From NCBI GenBank assembly GCA_020747045.1, contig JAGTJN010000002.1, forward strand, positions 1 through 64,000: 64,000 nt of DNA, given 5' to 3'. The position numbers and the translations under genes are program-made. This DNA is from Phaeosphaeria sp. MPI-PUGE-AT-0046c (Eukaryota > Ascomycota > Dothideomycetes > Pleosporales > Phaeosphaeriaceae). Each line of letters begins with the position of its first letter. The stretch's first letter is position 1. Below, in pieces: positions 21,225-32,543 of this stretch. The notes beneath the pieces were generated by a model that was not told the origin of the DNA, did no database searches, and worked only from the letters and a program-made list of their open reading frames with translations.

Positions 21225-22508
21225 TCATTGCGATTTGGTGGCAATATCGAACAAGCAAGCCAGATCAGTACTGGCAAACCAGTCTCGATCTCTTGCCCAG
21301 CCGTTAACAATGAAGTCCGAGCCTATGCGCATCGCTTCTCCGACCTGATCCTCGATCCCCGTCAATGAAGAATTTGGGTCTCGCCGGATATACCAGCAAA
21401 CGAGGTGTTGACCGGCATGGATAGCAACACGAAATGCTTCCTCGTCGCTCAGTGCCCCATAGCCACTAAGGAAACCCTGTATGAGTGGCAATGCATTCTC
21501 AGCTTTGGCGAACACCTTTCGCTCGTACATATCGCCGATCATTTGGCCGAGATCGTACTCTATGCGGCCGTATTGTGCCATCTCCCAGTCAATGATGAAT
21601 AACTCGATTATTCCTTCCAGGGGCTCCCCATCATTCGAACTTGGCATAAGCACGCTACACAAGACTGCATCAGCTCATTCCGTTGTCCCAGACCAATTTG
21701 GACTTACTTTCCAGTCCAAAAGTCGCCATGTATTAACCCCCATAGCATATCAGATTCATCGTCGGGCACCTTTGCGTACTCCGCTGTCGCCATGCTTTTG
21801 ACCTCGTCTAGGATGTGCCCCTTCGCTTCCCAGATATCGGGAAATTTCTTTAAGATTGTCGTAAATGCTCCGTAGCTTATATCGTACCGTATCTTTCGCA
21901 TAGCAGAGTTGTCATAAACCAATCGTCGAAGAGGCTTTTGATTTACATCAGCTGTCCAGCAATGGAACCTTCGAATCCATGTTCCCATTACCTTTCCCAA
22001 AGCGGTAGGACCGGCGGTGAAGGGTGCATTTGAGACCAACGCCTCCGTCATGCTTACGGAATTCGACAGGTCTTCAATGATCTGCGTGCTTGTCGAACGA
22101 TCAAAGTGGTACAGACGTGGCGTTCTGATGCGAACGCGGTCCTTCAGGCCCACTTGAAATGCAGCTAATGCATTAAGCATGTTCACTTCATAGCTCTGTA
22201 ATCAGACTGTCAATACACGATTCTCGGCGGAGTAGCATACAATGCTTAGTGGTCGAAAAATAAACGTCACGTACACACCGGGAGACATCAAGAGCAAAAC
22301 CTCGATTCGCAGACACAAATTCCCTCGCATGTTTCACCACGATGGTCCGCTCACCATCTGGCAGTGTTTGAGCCAAGACACCGCGGTAGAGGAAATTGGC
22401 CGTGCCACCGCTTACGATTGTAAGCGATGTGCAGGCATACGGAGTTCCCCACAGTTGGTCCTTAAGTTCCAGCCCGATGGCCGTCTTCTCTGCATGTGTC
22501 AGTGCCAT
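21225..22508 (-). CDS. APH-family (aminoglycoside phosphotransferase-like) kinase
   Basis: The leftward 383-aa model has three exons: 22275-22508, 21708-22195 and 21225-21654 (introns 79 and 53 nt). The catalytic Brenner-type motif is LIHGDFWTGN at about residues 232-241; the Asn is formed across the second splice (AA|C), which fixes the acceptor at 21655. The metal-binding Asp follows as IIDWE (D263). A Gly-rich nucleotide loop is near the N-terminus (VSGGTANFLYRG) with a VVKHA lysine. The fold is that of choline, methylthioribose and antibiotic kinases. In fungi the many APH-like proteins mostly have unknown small-molecule substrates, so I do not assign one. It is intact although it sits at the edge of the decayed region. 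Confidence 0.85.
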
Positions 22509-22941
22509 GTGTTTCGATCAATCCCTACTGTTCAATACGCGTCTCCGTTGATCTTGTCAAAGGTGGGTACGAGGGTGCGTAGATGTCTACTTGATGACGC
22601 AGACCGCCGCCACAGTTGTTGCCTATTGTTGTCGTCTTCTTGGCGCTTACGAGGATACTTGGAGCTAGCATAGATGCCAGCCAGTTATACGACTCCGATT
22701 CGTTTTGTTACATACAAGCAATGGATAATTATGGTCTTTTGGTTTCTGGAGGTATTGGGTAATAAAAAATTTATATGTAGCTTGTCCCTCAAAAGATGCA
22801 GACTTGGATTCGCAAGAAATATTTCATCTCGACACTTTAGTGAAGTAGATTCAAGTCTGGAATGCATTGCATGATATAGTACTTGAAGGCGCTTGCGATG
22901 ATTCGTAGTCCTTATTCTTTTCAACCACTGCCGTAATGAAA
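22509..22941. other. Intergenic region
   Basis: This is upstream of the leftward kinase gene. Nothing coding is recognised. Confidence 0.4.
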
Positions 22942-23280
22942 TTAATAATGACCAACAACTTTCATATTGAGCCTTTCCAGTCTCTCCAGGGCTTCATCGT
23001 TGCAGCCGAGGGTGCTTGACCTGTCAGCATTTCGCCCGTCCGAAGCATTCCTGGTAGCGGCTGTGATGTCTGTCCAGGAGTGGAAGCTCGCAGCGGGGTC
23101 GGCTGTTAGGCCCTCGGCGGAACAGAACCTATACTTGTGGGGGCCGAACCACCTATGGGCGCCTGAGGGGCCAAAGTAGGGCTCTATGGAGGAGGGCTCT
23201 GATGGTATTAGGCAGGCTAAGGTAGCACGTTGGGCGACAGAGGCTGCAATGATGCGACCTCCACTTGCGAGTTTTGTTTG
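22942..23280 (-). other. Stop-free 113-codon frame, possible exon or relic
   Basis: The reverse strand is open from after a TAG at 23281-23283 to a TAA at 22942-22944. It reads VAQRATLACLIPSEPSSIEP and then GAHRWFGPHKYRFC, with composition richer in G and C than its surroundings. There is no ATG until five codons before the end, so it is either an exon of a gene whose other exons I cannot find or a fragment of a lost gene. No family recognised. Confidence 0.25.
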
Positions 23281-23283
23281 CTA

Positions 23284-23885
23284 CTGCTATGAATTCAAGG
23301 TAAATATGTCTCATCCAGCTCCAACAGGGTAACATCATTCACAGGCTCTGAGCATTTGATCGAGGATACATGGATTATAAGCGTGACGTCGGTTTCCGTC
23401 GCAGGCCAACAGAATGCTAAAAGGTATTGATATGGACTTCGCGCTCACACGTAGCAGGGTTAGATCCAGTAGCAGCAGAGAATGGAGTCATGTATCCGAC
23501 CGTCACGAAAATCATCGTATTGACCAATGATCCAAAAGTATCCGACGATGGCTGTGGTGGCATGGGCGCTATTGGGAAGACATTGGAAGGCCATGGACAG
23601 CATCATCCGTTGTGGCCAGTGCATGGTGATGTGAGCAATGATTGCCAAGCTACGAAACGACGTTGCGTAAGATGTGGAGAATTGTTTCCACGAGCTCGTG
23701 GAACCCGCATCAAGAACTATTTATTTCCTTCGGGTTCGTTATTCTGTGGTGTTGGATCGAACGGGGGCAACACGCGCACCGCGAAAACGTTATCGATACG
23801 TTATTGCGTCATCGAAAAGCTGTGGAGCTTTGACTGTAGTGTCGAATCTCGGCGGCATGTTTACACAACCACATAAAACACCACG
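23284..23885. other. Region upstream of an SDR gene
   Basis: A 149-codon plus-strand frame (23427-23876) and an overlapping reverse-strand frame are both unassigned. The stretch just before 23886 is the SDR promoter. Confidence 0.35.
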
Positions 23886-24766
23886 ATGTCTATAGCAAGC
23901 GTACAGAACAAAGTCGCAATCGTCACAGGCTGCAGTAGCGGTATCGGTCTCGCGACAGCACGACTCTTCTTGGAGCGCAAAGCACTCGTCTTCGGCATTG
24001 ATGTGGGCTCGATACCGCAAAAGCTTGCCGACGAGCACGAGACATTCACATTTCATCAGGCAAATCTTACTGGATCCGGAGCAGTTGACGAGGCCGTTTC
24101 AAGATGCCACCAACAATACGGCAGGGTGGATGTCCTCATCAATTGCGCGGGTGTAAGCGACGGATGGAGTAGTGCTGACAATGTGCATGAGGAAGAGTTG
24201 GAAAGTGTCATGGCAATCAATTTAACAGTCCCTATTCGGCTGATGAAAGCTGTATTACCCTTGATGAAGGAACAGAAGGGAGGTGCGATTGTAAATGTTT
24301 CTAGCAAAGCAGGCATGTCGGGTGCATCCGCTGGCATTGCATACACGGCAAGCAAACACGGCCTCGTACGTCTCGGGAAGGCATCTTTCGGAAGACTGAG
24401 CTCACTGCGCAATAGGTTGGAGCTACAAAGAACGTTGCATGGCGCTTCCACCAGGAGGGCATCCGCTGCAACGCGGTGCTTCCTGGTGGTGTCGCCACAA
24501 ACATTGCGTCCTCGGTCCAGATGGACCACTTCGATTCTGCGGGATTCAACGCCTTTTTGTACGTATTCCTTGCCTAAATATATACATGTACTGATTTCTG
24601 CAGCCCGACTGTACAATTGCACGTCTCCAAAGACAGCGAGGGCAACCCAGTACCAGTCATTGGCGTGGATGATGTTGCCCGAGGCATTGCATTCCTGGCA
24701 TCGGACGAGGCGAAGATGATCAATGGTGCAATGGTCCCAATCGACAATGCGTGGTCGACAATATAG
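23886..24766 (+). CDS. Short-chain dehydrogenase/reductase (SDR)
   Basis: The 261-aa model has three exons: 23886-24365, 24416-24558 and 24604-24766 (introns 50 and 45 nt). The NAD(P)-binding motif TGCSSGIG is at residues 14-21, the structural NCAG near residue 88, a catalytic Ser in NVSSKAG, and the Tyr-Lys pair in YTASK (Y153, K157). The C-terminal exons give RCNAVLPGGVATNI and GIAFLASDEAKMINGAMVPI, the classic substrate-loop and C-terminus of classical SDRs. Reading through without splicing loses this part, which confirms the introns. It should be a cytosolic NAD(P)-dependent oxidoreductase; the substrate is unknown. Confidence 0.9.
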
Positions 24767-24934
24767 TATGAAGATATATGCGATCCTCTTTGCCTGTTCA
24801 GATCATTTTCCTGCGATCACGCGACTTGCCCTCGTTTATTTAGATCGCCGCGTCTCGTGAGGGATATGCAGATATTGCGGGGAGACTCAGCGCGCAAGAC
24901 GACCACTCATTGCCTTGTTTGCTCCACCACGCCC

Positions 24935-25351
24935 TCAAACGCTGAATTCAAGTCTGTTTCCCGCGAAATCTCTGGCAAAAAATCTCGAAGGATATTCAAC
25001 ACCCTCTGCGCCACTGTTCTTCTCTCCTGGCTGATCGGCCTCTTTGGGCGCAGCCTCCCCTCCACGCTCGTAATGCTCCCAGACTTTCTGTCGTAGGGCA
25101 ACCAGATCCTCAACGCTGCCCAGCTTGAAGCATGGGTGGCGCGATGATTTATGCTCAAAGTCTTCGGGCTTTCCGATCGCAATATGCACTTGTTGTCCAG
25201 ATGTGCCGAGGTCGAACCACGCGAGTCTGTCGCGCTGAAGCTGCGGGACTGTGCGGGACGTGAGGCCAAGTGTATCGCTATAGAATTCGCGCGCGAGTTC
25301 GAGGGTTCCCGCTGGGATGACGAGGTTGACGTGATGTAGGCCGGTGATCAT
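24935..25351 (-). CDS. Glyoxalase/VOC-superfamily protein
   Basis: This is a single-exon leftward gene of 138 aa. It has the start of a VOC beta-alpha-beta-beta-beta module: LHHVNLVIPAG, AREFYSDTLGL, WFDLG and QQVHIAIG. The second module ends RDFAGNRLEFSV, the usual metal-ligand/C-terminal strand (D-x-x-G-N-x-x-E). Such proteins bind a divalent metal and act as glyoxalases, dioxygenases or resistance proteins. The His near the start and the Glu at the end are probable metal ligands. The specific reaction is unknown. It converges on the SDR gene with 168 bases between them. Confidence 0.8.
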   Translation of the reverse strand: MITGLHHVNLVIPAGTLELAREFYSDTLGLTSRTVPQLQRDRLAWFDLGTSGQQVHIAIGKPEDFEHKSSRHPCFKLGSVEDLVALRQKVWEHYERGGEAAPKEADQPGEKNSGAEGVEYPSRFFARDFAGNRLEFSV

Positions 25352-25674
25352 GTTGACGGTGCAAGGGGAGGGTGCTACAAACGGATCCGTTCATGCGCTG
25401 GTTTTCAGGAATCAGGCGGCAGCGTGGGTGAAATGGCGGGGCACCTCCGATCGCATGCACCAACTCCACATTTTGGGACCAACCGAAAACCATTTGCGAC
25501 GGAGAACACATCAGGATCCAGGTTACAGCAGGCTGCAGTCCTAATTATGGGTAGTTGTGCTAGTACTCCTTGAAAGCCTTGTCCCTGAAAAGTACTGCCT
25601 TTTGTGCTCTCGAAGGGGCATAAATACAACTACATCCTTTCACCGACCTTGAACCAATTCTCCCACCCGTCAAA
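25352..25674. other. Divergent promoter region
   Basis: About 320 bases between the leftward VOC gene and the rightward F-box gene. No gene is seen. Confidence 0.45.
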
Positions 25675-27252
25675 ATGACTACCTTGGGAGACCGCCATCT
25701 TCCAGAAGAGATAATCGACAATATATGTGCATCGGCCGATCGTAACACTCTTTTTAATATATGTTGTGCATCCAAAACCCTCAACCGGATCGCTACAGCG
25801 CGTCTCTACTCCCACATACAATTGGGTCACCTTGGGTATACAGGAGAAGAAGACAGTTATATCATCCAACTTGCATATCTCTTTTTCAAGTCACCGTCTC
25901 ATGCGGCTCTCGTAAGCTTTGTCGATGTACTCGGAACCTGGGGTCGCATGGAGGAAAATGTGGACTGGTGCGATAAACTTTCTTGGCCGGAATCAGGGAG
26001 TTCGGAAACAGAAGAACTTTTGAGAACTACATGCGCGAAATTTGCCACAACAAACGAAGAGAGGGACGAACTTTACTCCGCGATCGAATCTGGCACTCAG
26101 GAGGATGCAATACTTGCTTTATTACTCGCTAGCCTGCCCAACCTTCGCAGGTTGGACATCGACTTTGGGTGCAACGAAGAACATGAAGAGTTTGTAAGGC
26201 TATTCGAAAAGCTCTGCGGGAAAAACATGATGCCTGACCGTTCCAAGCCTGTGCCGGTTGATGTACTGGTTAGAGGCGACGACGAAAAATATCCCCACGA
26301 TCCTACCCACCTTGCCACATTTTTCCACCTGCCCAACGTCCGCGCAATCTATGCATACAAAATGGGCAACGAAGAGGGAGAACTGGACCTGCAGAATGGA
26401 CCATTCGCAAGGTTACGTCCACGCGCGTGTCCCGTTGAGATCATCGAGTTGCGTAAATCAAAAATTGACCGGGACAATCTCAAGCTACTCATGGGCGCGA
26501 CCATGCCTGGGAAGCTCAAGACTTTCAACTACGAGATTGGATGTACGTGGGCGTGGTGTAGTGTCGACCATCCAGCAATCATGGAATCACTCTCCGTGCA
26601 TCATAACACGCTGGAAAATCTAGGTCTCAGTCACGAGGATTTCTATCCCTATCAGTTCGGCAACGATTCTCATAGACCAGACCCGTGTAGTTTCGTTCCA
26701 TTTACCGCGCTCAAAAGGCTCAAAGTCGCACCTGTCTACATCTGGGGCCACGATGGATTCCATGACAGCGCGTCTTTGGGCAGAGCTGAAACCAGGGACG
26801 CCCTCTGGCAGGCTCTGCCCAAGAACCTCGAGGAGCTTTGGATCGCGAGGGCGCAGCATGCGCTCCCACCGTCAGATCCAGATATCCAATTTGAGCCTGT
26901 CTGTCTTCTCCCTTCGCTAGCTCGTGTCCTTGAACACAAGACGGAATCATTCCCAAACTTGTCCAACCTGCGTATCGAATTCTCAATGAAGCAATGGCAG
27001 ACGGAGTGGCTTGACGCACTTGCGAAAATCTGTGAAAGAGCAGAGACATATGGTATTAGATGCACAATCATTCTTACGCATGTAGAAAAGCGACCTTCCC
27101 AGGTTGAGCTAAACTGGGGTTGGAACGAGGACGTGGAATGGAGATCGGTTTACTCCAACCAAGAAGTGCGAAAACATTGTGTTGTCGTTGCTGATGAGGA
27201 GGATTTGGCACAGACCTTGCGAAATCTCACGACGGAGTTGGACGCCGAGTGA
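25675..27252 (+). CDS. F-box-domain protein
   Basis: This is an intronless 525-aa protein. Residues 8-50 (LPEEIIDNICASADRNTLFN, then CCASKTLNRIATARLY) match an F-box: L-P-x-E-I-x-x-x-I, a hydrophobic turn, and L..C..S..L..I....LY. The rest is a long leucine-containing region (LPNLRRLDIDFG, FTALKRLKV, FPNLSNLRIEFS) that looks like degenerate leucine-rich repeats. The protein would recruit substrates to an SCF ubiquitin ligase. The target cannot be predicted, as filamentous ascomycetes have many such proteins. Confidence 0.8.
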   Translation: MTTLGDRHLPEEIIDNICASADRNTLFNICCASKTLNRIATARLYSHIQLGHLGYTGEEDSYIIQLAYLFFKSPSHAALVSFVDVLGTWGRMEENVDWCDKLSWPESGSSETEELLRTTCAKFATTNEERDELYSAIESGTQEDAILALLLASLPNLRRLDIDFGCNEEHEEFVRLFEKLCGKNMMPDRSKPVPVDVLVRGDDEKYPHDPTHLATFFHLPNVRAIYAYKMGNEEGELDLQNGPFARLRPRACPVEIIELRKSKIDRDNLKLLMGATMPGKLKTFNYEIGCTWAWCSVDHPAIMESLSVHHNTLENLGLSHEDFYPYQFGNDSHRPDPCSFVPFTALKRLKVAPVYIWGHDGFHDSASLGRAETRDALWQALPKNLEELWIARAQHALPPSDPDIQFEPVCLLPSLARVLEHKTESFPNLSNLRIEFSMKQWQTEWLDALAKICERAETYGIRCTIILTHVEKRPSQVELNWGWNEDVEWRSVYSNQEVRKHCVVVADEEDLAQTLRNLTTELDAE

Positions 27253-27906
27253 TCGGTCTACTATGAGAGCGGCATCCCTCAAAGATTTGAGGTATGAATG
27301 TGCTGCAGTTCCTACGGCATTAATGAAGTGCATCAAAGTAAAAAAGCCCTGTCAACTGACGATGGTCCCTGCCCAGTAGCTCGAATAAAATCATTTCTAC
27401 AAGCAGTGATGTACAGTGCTACTGTACCAGAATGGCACCTGAGTCTACTCAGGGAAGTCGAGGCAACTTTCCTTTGACTTGTGACTACTGCCTGTCACAG
27501 AATACACCTTATTCGCTGCAAAATCGTTCCAATTGGCGTGAGCTAGTCCAAGTCGAAATAGTTTACTATGAGTCGATATGATGTAAAGTGTTGCAATGCA
27601 AAACACATAAGCAAATGGCTTACAGATAACGGACGGAAATTGCTATACGAACCTCTGGGGCGGCTCGTTTAGCGTATCCACGCCGTTTAGAAAGGGCGCT
27701 ATACTATTGTACTACTTTGCCCTTTCCGGTCTTGCGTTTGGCCAATGACGTTTCGCAACATTCTTTGATTGGCTCGACCCAATTCTCCCCGCCCTATTCT
27801 CGTATACACCGTGTATGTATCTACCGTGCTGGAATCGCATACTTAGGGAGTACTTGCGGACGTGTCTCTCAACTGTACATTTGCTATACTATCACGTATC
27901 TCTACA
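27253..27906. other. Intergenic region
   Basis: This lies between two rightward genes. No gene is seen. The right part is the promoter of the carbonyl-reductase-like gene. Confidence 0.45.
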
Positions 27907-28779
27907 ATGCCTGACAACTTGGTCATCGTCGTCACCGGTACGAGTCGCGGCATTGGAAAGGGCATCGTCAGCGTGCTTGCTCAGCAGAAGCTCGACCGCC
28001 CACTTGTTATCTATGCTACATCTCGGTCCGGCAATGACACTGGAGTCGAGATCATCTCTCCCAACGAGATCCATTACGGGAAGCTCGACACTACCGATAA
28101 GGAGTCTATCACATCCCTCTTCGACAAAGTCATCCAGGAACATGGCGCGATTAACGTGCTCATCAACAACGCCGCAATATCTGACGAAAACCACGAAGCG
28201 CTCACTTTATGGAACAATTACGGCGGCACGCGGGACATGTGCGCCGCGTTCCTTTCGCAACCCACGATTCGGCCTGGGGCGCGCATCGTCAGTGTGACCA
28301 GTGGCCTGAACGGGCTCTCCACATATGGCGACAACGTACAAAAGATGATTCGAGAGGCCTCTACCGTTGCGGATATTGATGCAATTGCGAAGAAATTCCA
28401 TGATGATTTGGCCACTAGTTCAGAAGCCCAGGAGGCTGCCGGCTGGGGAACGAGCGCAAGAAGCTACAAAGTCAGCAAAGCGCTGATCAATACTCTTACC
28501 GTTATCCTGGCAAAAAAGCATCCGGATGTGCTGATCAATTCGTGCTGCCCGGGATGGACGAACACGGAGATGGGGAAACAAGGTAAAGGCACGCCGCCTA
28601 AAACGCCCGAACAGGGCGCGCAGACAGCTGTTAGATGTGCGATTGGGGACTTGGGGCCTGCTGGCGACAAGGATGGGGCCTTGGGAAACACGTCGCAGAT
28701 TGTGAGTGGGCGGTTCTATGAGAATGAGAATGTTGTTATCGTAGGGTGGGGATCTTCTAAATTATGGATGGAGACGTGA
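27907..28779 (+). CDS. Carbonyl-reductase-like SDR (CBR1 type)
   Basis: A 290-aa single-exon SDR. The cofactor motif TGTSRGIG is at residues 10-17, NNAA at 87-90, SVTSG around 129-133, and YKVSK with Y187 and K191. The long insert before the catalytic Tyr (residues 140-183) and CCPGWTNTEMG after it are typical of monomeric NADPH carbonyl reductases (CBR1 and the plant salutaridine-reductase-like group). The frame is open 15 codons upstream, but the ATG at 27907 places the Rossmann motif at the usual distance. It should be a cytosolic ketone/aldehyde reductase of unknown substrate. Confidence 0.85.
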   Translation: MPDNLVIVVTGTSRGIGKGIVSVLAQQKLDRPLVIYATSRSGNDTGVEIISPNEIHYGKLDTTDKESITSLFDKVIQEHGAINVLINNAAISDENHEALTLWNNYGGTRDMCAAFLSQPTIRPGARIVSVTSGLNGLSTYGDNVQKMIREASTVADIDAIAKKFHDDLATSSEAQEAAGWGTSARSYKVSKALINTLTVILAKKHPDVLINSCCPGWTNTEMGKQGKGTPPKTPEQGAQTAVRCAIGDLGPAGDKDGALGNTSQIVSGRFYENENVVIVGWGSSKLWMET

Positions 28780-29548
28780 AGACGATCCACTCTTCTGGCC
28801 TGATACGATCCTGTGTCTGTATACGTCTTTGATACTTGATGCTGTTGAAGATGTTACCTGTAGGCTACCATTACCGTCTTTGCCCATGGTCTTTGTATAT
28901 CGCAGCTTCGACTGCTTGATGGGATGCCCATAATGTTCACTCCACAATGTTTCTGTGAAGTTGCTAACTGTCTTCGAAGGCCGACGAGTTTCGAGTTCTC
29001 CTGTTCGAGACGTACCTGTGATAAATCGACTTAGTATCTGTGCACTTCATTACGACGTTTAAACGTGGCCATCTGAAAAAGACTGGTTCTTTGGAAATCT
29101 ACAAAATGAGCGACAGATAGCTTTGCCATCTTTGAGAAGTGTCATCTGCGACGACCCAAAGCTCGACAGTCACGACTTGGCATTATTCACATACTTCGAG
29201 AGAAAGGTGCCTCCAGGAGACTGGGGCTACACAGGCATCAAAAAATCGCCATGTTGCTACTCGTGGCAGTCTGGTGACGTGACCTTTATGCTGCGAGAAT
29301 CATTCGACCATGGTAGATGTAGGTTGCGGTGGCCAATCAGACTTGATTAGAACGACATGTGAGAAGCAGCTAGGAGGAGCAGGATGAAGACCTGGAAGTA
29401 CTAAAGTAACATGCATCTTATTTGCCTACTACCATAACAATTCGATCATGACAAGTCTCACAGACCTTCTATCGACGACTGTTCAAGATATTCGTCTTCT
29501 CAAACTGCCCGATTCCAACTTCGAACTTCGCCAATCAACATCACTGTC
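28780..29548. other. Intergenic region between convergent genes
   Basis: About 770 bases between the CBR-like gene and the leftward hydrolase gene. A 75-codon plus-strand frame at 29123-29350 lacks an ATG start and is unassigned. Confidence 0.4.
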
Positions 29549-30597
29549 TCAAACATGCCGTATCAAGAACTCCAAAGCTGGAACCACATACTTCTCAAAC
29601 ACGTCTTGTTCCACTTGCGGCTGCAAGTCAAATGCGTGCTCAAGATTTTCCGGCAGCACCAGCTCCGTCTCTACACCCAACTTTTCTAACTCCGCATGCG
29701 CTTGCACCGTCAGCTCGTACTTGACGAAGGAGTCCACCTTTCCATGCAAAAAGTACGTTGGCGGAAATCGATTGGTGAATTGACTTGCTGGATCCGCAGC
29801 CTTGATATCTGCGTCAGGCATGATGGATGAAAGTGCCGTGCCTTGTTTAATCTGTCGCAAATACCACGCACATCTCGGGTCGGCGAGGTTAGGTTTGCCG
29901 TCGACGAACATTGGCAGGGAGGTGAGCGCTTGTGGGCCCTCAAAGATCTTCGCAATAAAGTCTGCTGGGGAATCGGGGAGTTGCGCAAATGCCGGCAAGG
30001 GCTTGAACAAAGATGGGTCAGAGAGGTTCTTGAGGCCGTAGAAGTCTATGATAGCGAGAGGTGGGCTGGGGGCGAGACCCTGCAGGATGCCATTAGCATT
30101 TACGCAATTTCACAGATTGGTAAGATGGTATCTTGGGCGAGCACTTACAGTCACCAAAGCCAACATCCCACCCGCCGAATGGCCCATCGCAACGACCCTA
30201 TTCGGATCGACCTGCACATCTTTGCTGCTCATGACGGAAGACAGCGACTCCTGACACCACCGCAGCACATCCTTTGCGTCCTGAACCGGGCCTTCGAGGA
30301 CAGTAACCTGAGGACAGAGCCTATACTCGGGTACAACGACGACAAAGCCGCGCGCAGCGAGGTAGGATATTTGCGATTGGGGCACCATGGCAGAAGAGCC
30401 GAGGACAAAACCGCCGGCGTGGAAGATGAGAGCTGAGACATGTCAGTCGCATACATGTGTGCGACGCTCCAGGGAAACATACCTATGGGACGAGCATCTT
30501 GTGTCGTAGACGTGGAGTAGTGGATGTGTGCTGGGATCTCTCCTGCAGACGGGTCGGATTTCCACGGTACTGTTACCTGCGAAATAGAGGCGGACAT
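29549..30597 (-). CDS. Alpha/beta hydrolase (HSL/esterase-like)
   Basis: The leftward 309-aa model has three exons: 30483-30597, 30149-30432 and 29549-30079 (introns 50 and 69 nt). The oxyanion-hole motif is HAGG (residues 43-46, HGGG-like) and the nucleophile elbow GHSAGG has Ser124. The rest of the triad probably lies in LHGKVDSF (Asp) and LEHAFD (His). This is the arrangement of the hormone-sensitive-lipase/carboxylesterase family. No signal peptide is present, so it is likely intracellular. Family members hydrolyse short-chain esters or secondary-metabolite esters; the substrate is unknown. Confidence 0.85.
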
Positions 30598-31056
30598 ATT
30601 GCGATGTAATATAATTCAAGTGCTTTGCGCCGAGGAAATTGAAACAGTCTTTGGTGTGGTATATATACTGACACTTATCAAGTTCGATGGCCGCCCTTTA
30701 TATCATCCATTCCATTCCTTCGTACAACCCATTGTCCAATGACAACCGTAACTTCAGTAGCTCTTACATGTCTATTGCACGCCGCTTGGTAGACGTCGAA
30801 CGCGTGTGGACGCCGTGTTGTGTTGAAGGTTAGCGCCGTCTTACTCGGTGCGTAAATCGACCCGGGGACCCGCAATCGCGGGCAAAAACTCGAGGGCAAC
30901 CTCCGAGATTCCTTACTGGAGGATCAAGTTGCGCCGCAGCACTTACACCAAGAATCAAAAAGTGCCAATGTTGCGATTCTATTATCTATACTAAAGAAAT
31001 CTCACAACGATACATCTCTTAACTTTGCGAACGAAATCTTCCTCCCATTATTTCAT
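30598..31056. other. Intergenic region
   Basis: This lies between two leftward genes: 3' region of the oxalate decarboxylase and promoter of the hydrolase. No gene is seen. Confidence 0.45.
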
Positions 31057-32543
31057 CTACAACTCTACCTTCTCCTCCTCCAACAATTTATCCCAATCCA
31101 CATCCTTGATCGGATCGGGTCTGACATCCTTGAGCGCCTCCTCAAACTCCTTAGCCTCCTTGGGGCTGTTTGCAAAAAGATGGTCCTTGACCAGTTTCTG
31201 CGGCGTCTCGCCGAGCCACTGGAACAGGCTGAAATCCTGGAACTTGTCTGAGCGGAAAATCTCGAGCACTTCGACGTCCTCGTCATCGGAAAGGTTCTCG
31301 ATAAAGTGGCCCATGTTGCGCGGCACAATGCCCACATCGCCGGCTTGGTAGTCAAAGGTGCGGGCGGTGCCTTTGGAGGCGAAGATGGTGACGCGCGCGC
31401 GGCCCTTGATGAAGTAGGACCATTCGTCGGCGTTGGCTGGGACGTTGTTAGATGAATTTGTAGGGTCACGTGTTTTGGGGATACTTACGGTGCCAGTGCA
31501 TTTCGCGGAGCGCTCCAGGCTGGATGTTAAGATGCGCAGCGGCAACGGTCTTGGAGATGGGGAAGTTGGTTGAGTCGGTGATGCGCACTTGGCCACCAGT
31601 TAGGTTGAGCGGCTCTTGAGCAAGCATCTTATGGGAGAATTGCAGCTTGGACTTCTTGTAGCCCTTGTGGTCCTTGGGGACCTCCTTGTCGATCGAGTCG
31701 GGTGCCGAGCCTTGGAAGATGTACTTCTCAGACTTGGGGATGGCCCTGAAAACCTCAGGGTGGACGCGGAAGTTCTCAGCCAGAACTGACTTTGGTGTGC
31801 GCGCGACCCAGTCGGTGAGCAAGAAGGTGGAATCCTCGGAGAAGTTGCCGTCATCGAAGATGAGGAGGAACTCGGTGCCATTGGGGCTGAGACCTTGGAG
31901 TGAATGGGGGTGACCAGATGGGAAGTACCAGAGGTCGCCTTTCTCGAGATCATCGACAAAGCTACCACCCTCGGTGTCGAGCGCGGTGATGCGGACCTTG
32001 CCCTCGAGAACGTACGCCCACTCAGCCTCCTTGTGCCAATGGAGCTCACGGATGACGCCCTCATCCAGACGCATGTTTACACCAGCGAGCTCCTTGCTGG
32101 TTCCAAGCTCGCGAATCGTCGTCTCTCTGGTCCAGCCACCTTCCTCGATACGGATATGCGAGTCGGCAAACGACCAGCGCATGTTGGGGATCGCACCATG
32201 ATCTGTACTTGGCGGGCGAACCAAGTCAGGATTCTCCCTTTCGCGAGCCCTGTTGCGTGGTCCAAGAACATCAGTTCCATCGCCATTGCGCTGTCACTAC
32301 CATCAGTGCCATATATTGCGGCCTCAGTACTGCAACACTTACAACTGGTTCCGGAGTCAACTTGTTGCCAATGGCATCAATCTTCCTGTCCCACTCGTCA
32401 TAGTAGCCGGGCTTGTACGGGTCCTTGACCTTATGAGGACCCGCATGTTTGCGCCCAGTACCAGCTAGAGGTTGTTGTTGTTCCAACGGCGCCGCATACG
32501 CGCTGCACACGCCAAGCGCAACCAACAACGACGGAAGATGCAT
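31057..32543 (-). CDS. Bicupin oxalate decarboxylase, secreted
   Basis: The leftward 460-aa model has three exons: 32343-32543, 31489-32290 and 31057-31436 (introns 52 nt each). A signal peptide (MHLPSLLVALGVCSAYA) is followed by two cupin domains. Cupin 1 has the Mn ligands HWHKEAEW (H151, H153, E157) and FPSGHPHSLQ (H196). Cupin 2 has HWHPNADEW (H332, H334, E339; the codon for Pro is made by splicing) and NMGHF. The mobile lid reads SEDSTF (218-223), equivalent to the SENST lid of Bacillus OxdC whose Glu is the proton donor for decarboxylation. The enzyme converts oxalate to formate and CO2, probably outside the cell or in the wall, and so controls oxalate and pH. Confidence 0.92.

Noticed and set aside
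23427..23876. 149-codon plus-strand frame upstream of the SDR gene
   Set aside because: No recognisable content, and it ends just before the SDR start; a chance frame or relic cannot be told apart.
23886..24719. Unspliced 277-codon reading of the SDR gene
   Set aside because: After residue 160 the unspliced reading loses all SDR similarity; the two-intron model restores it to the end.
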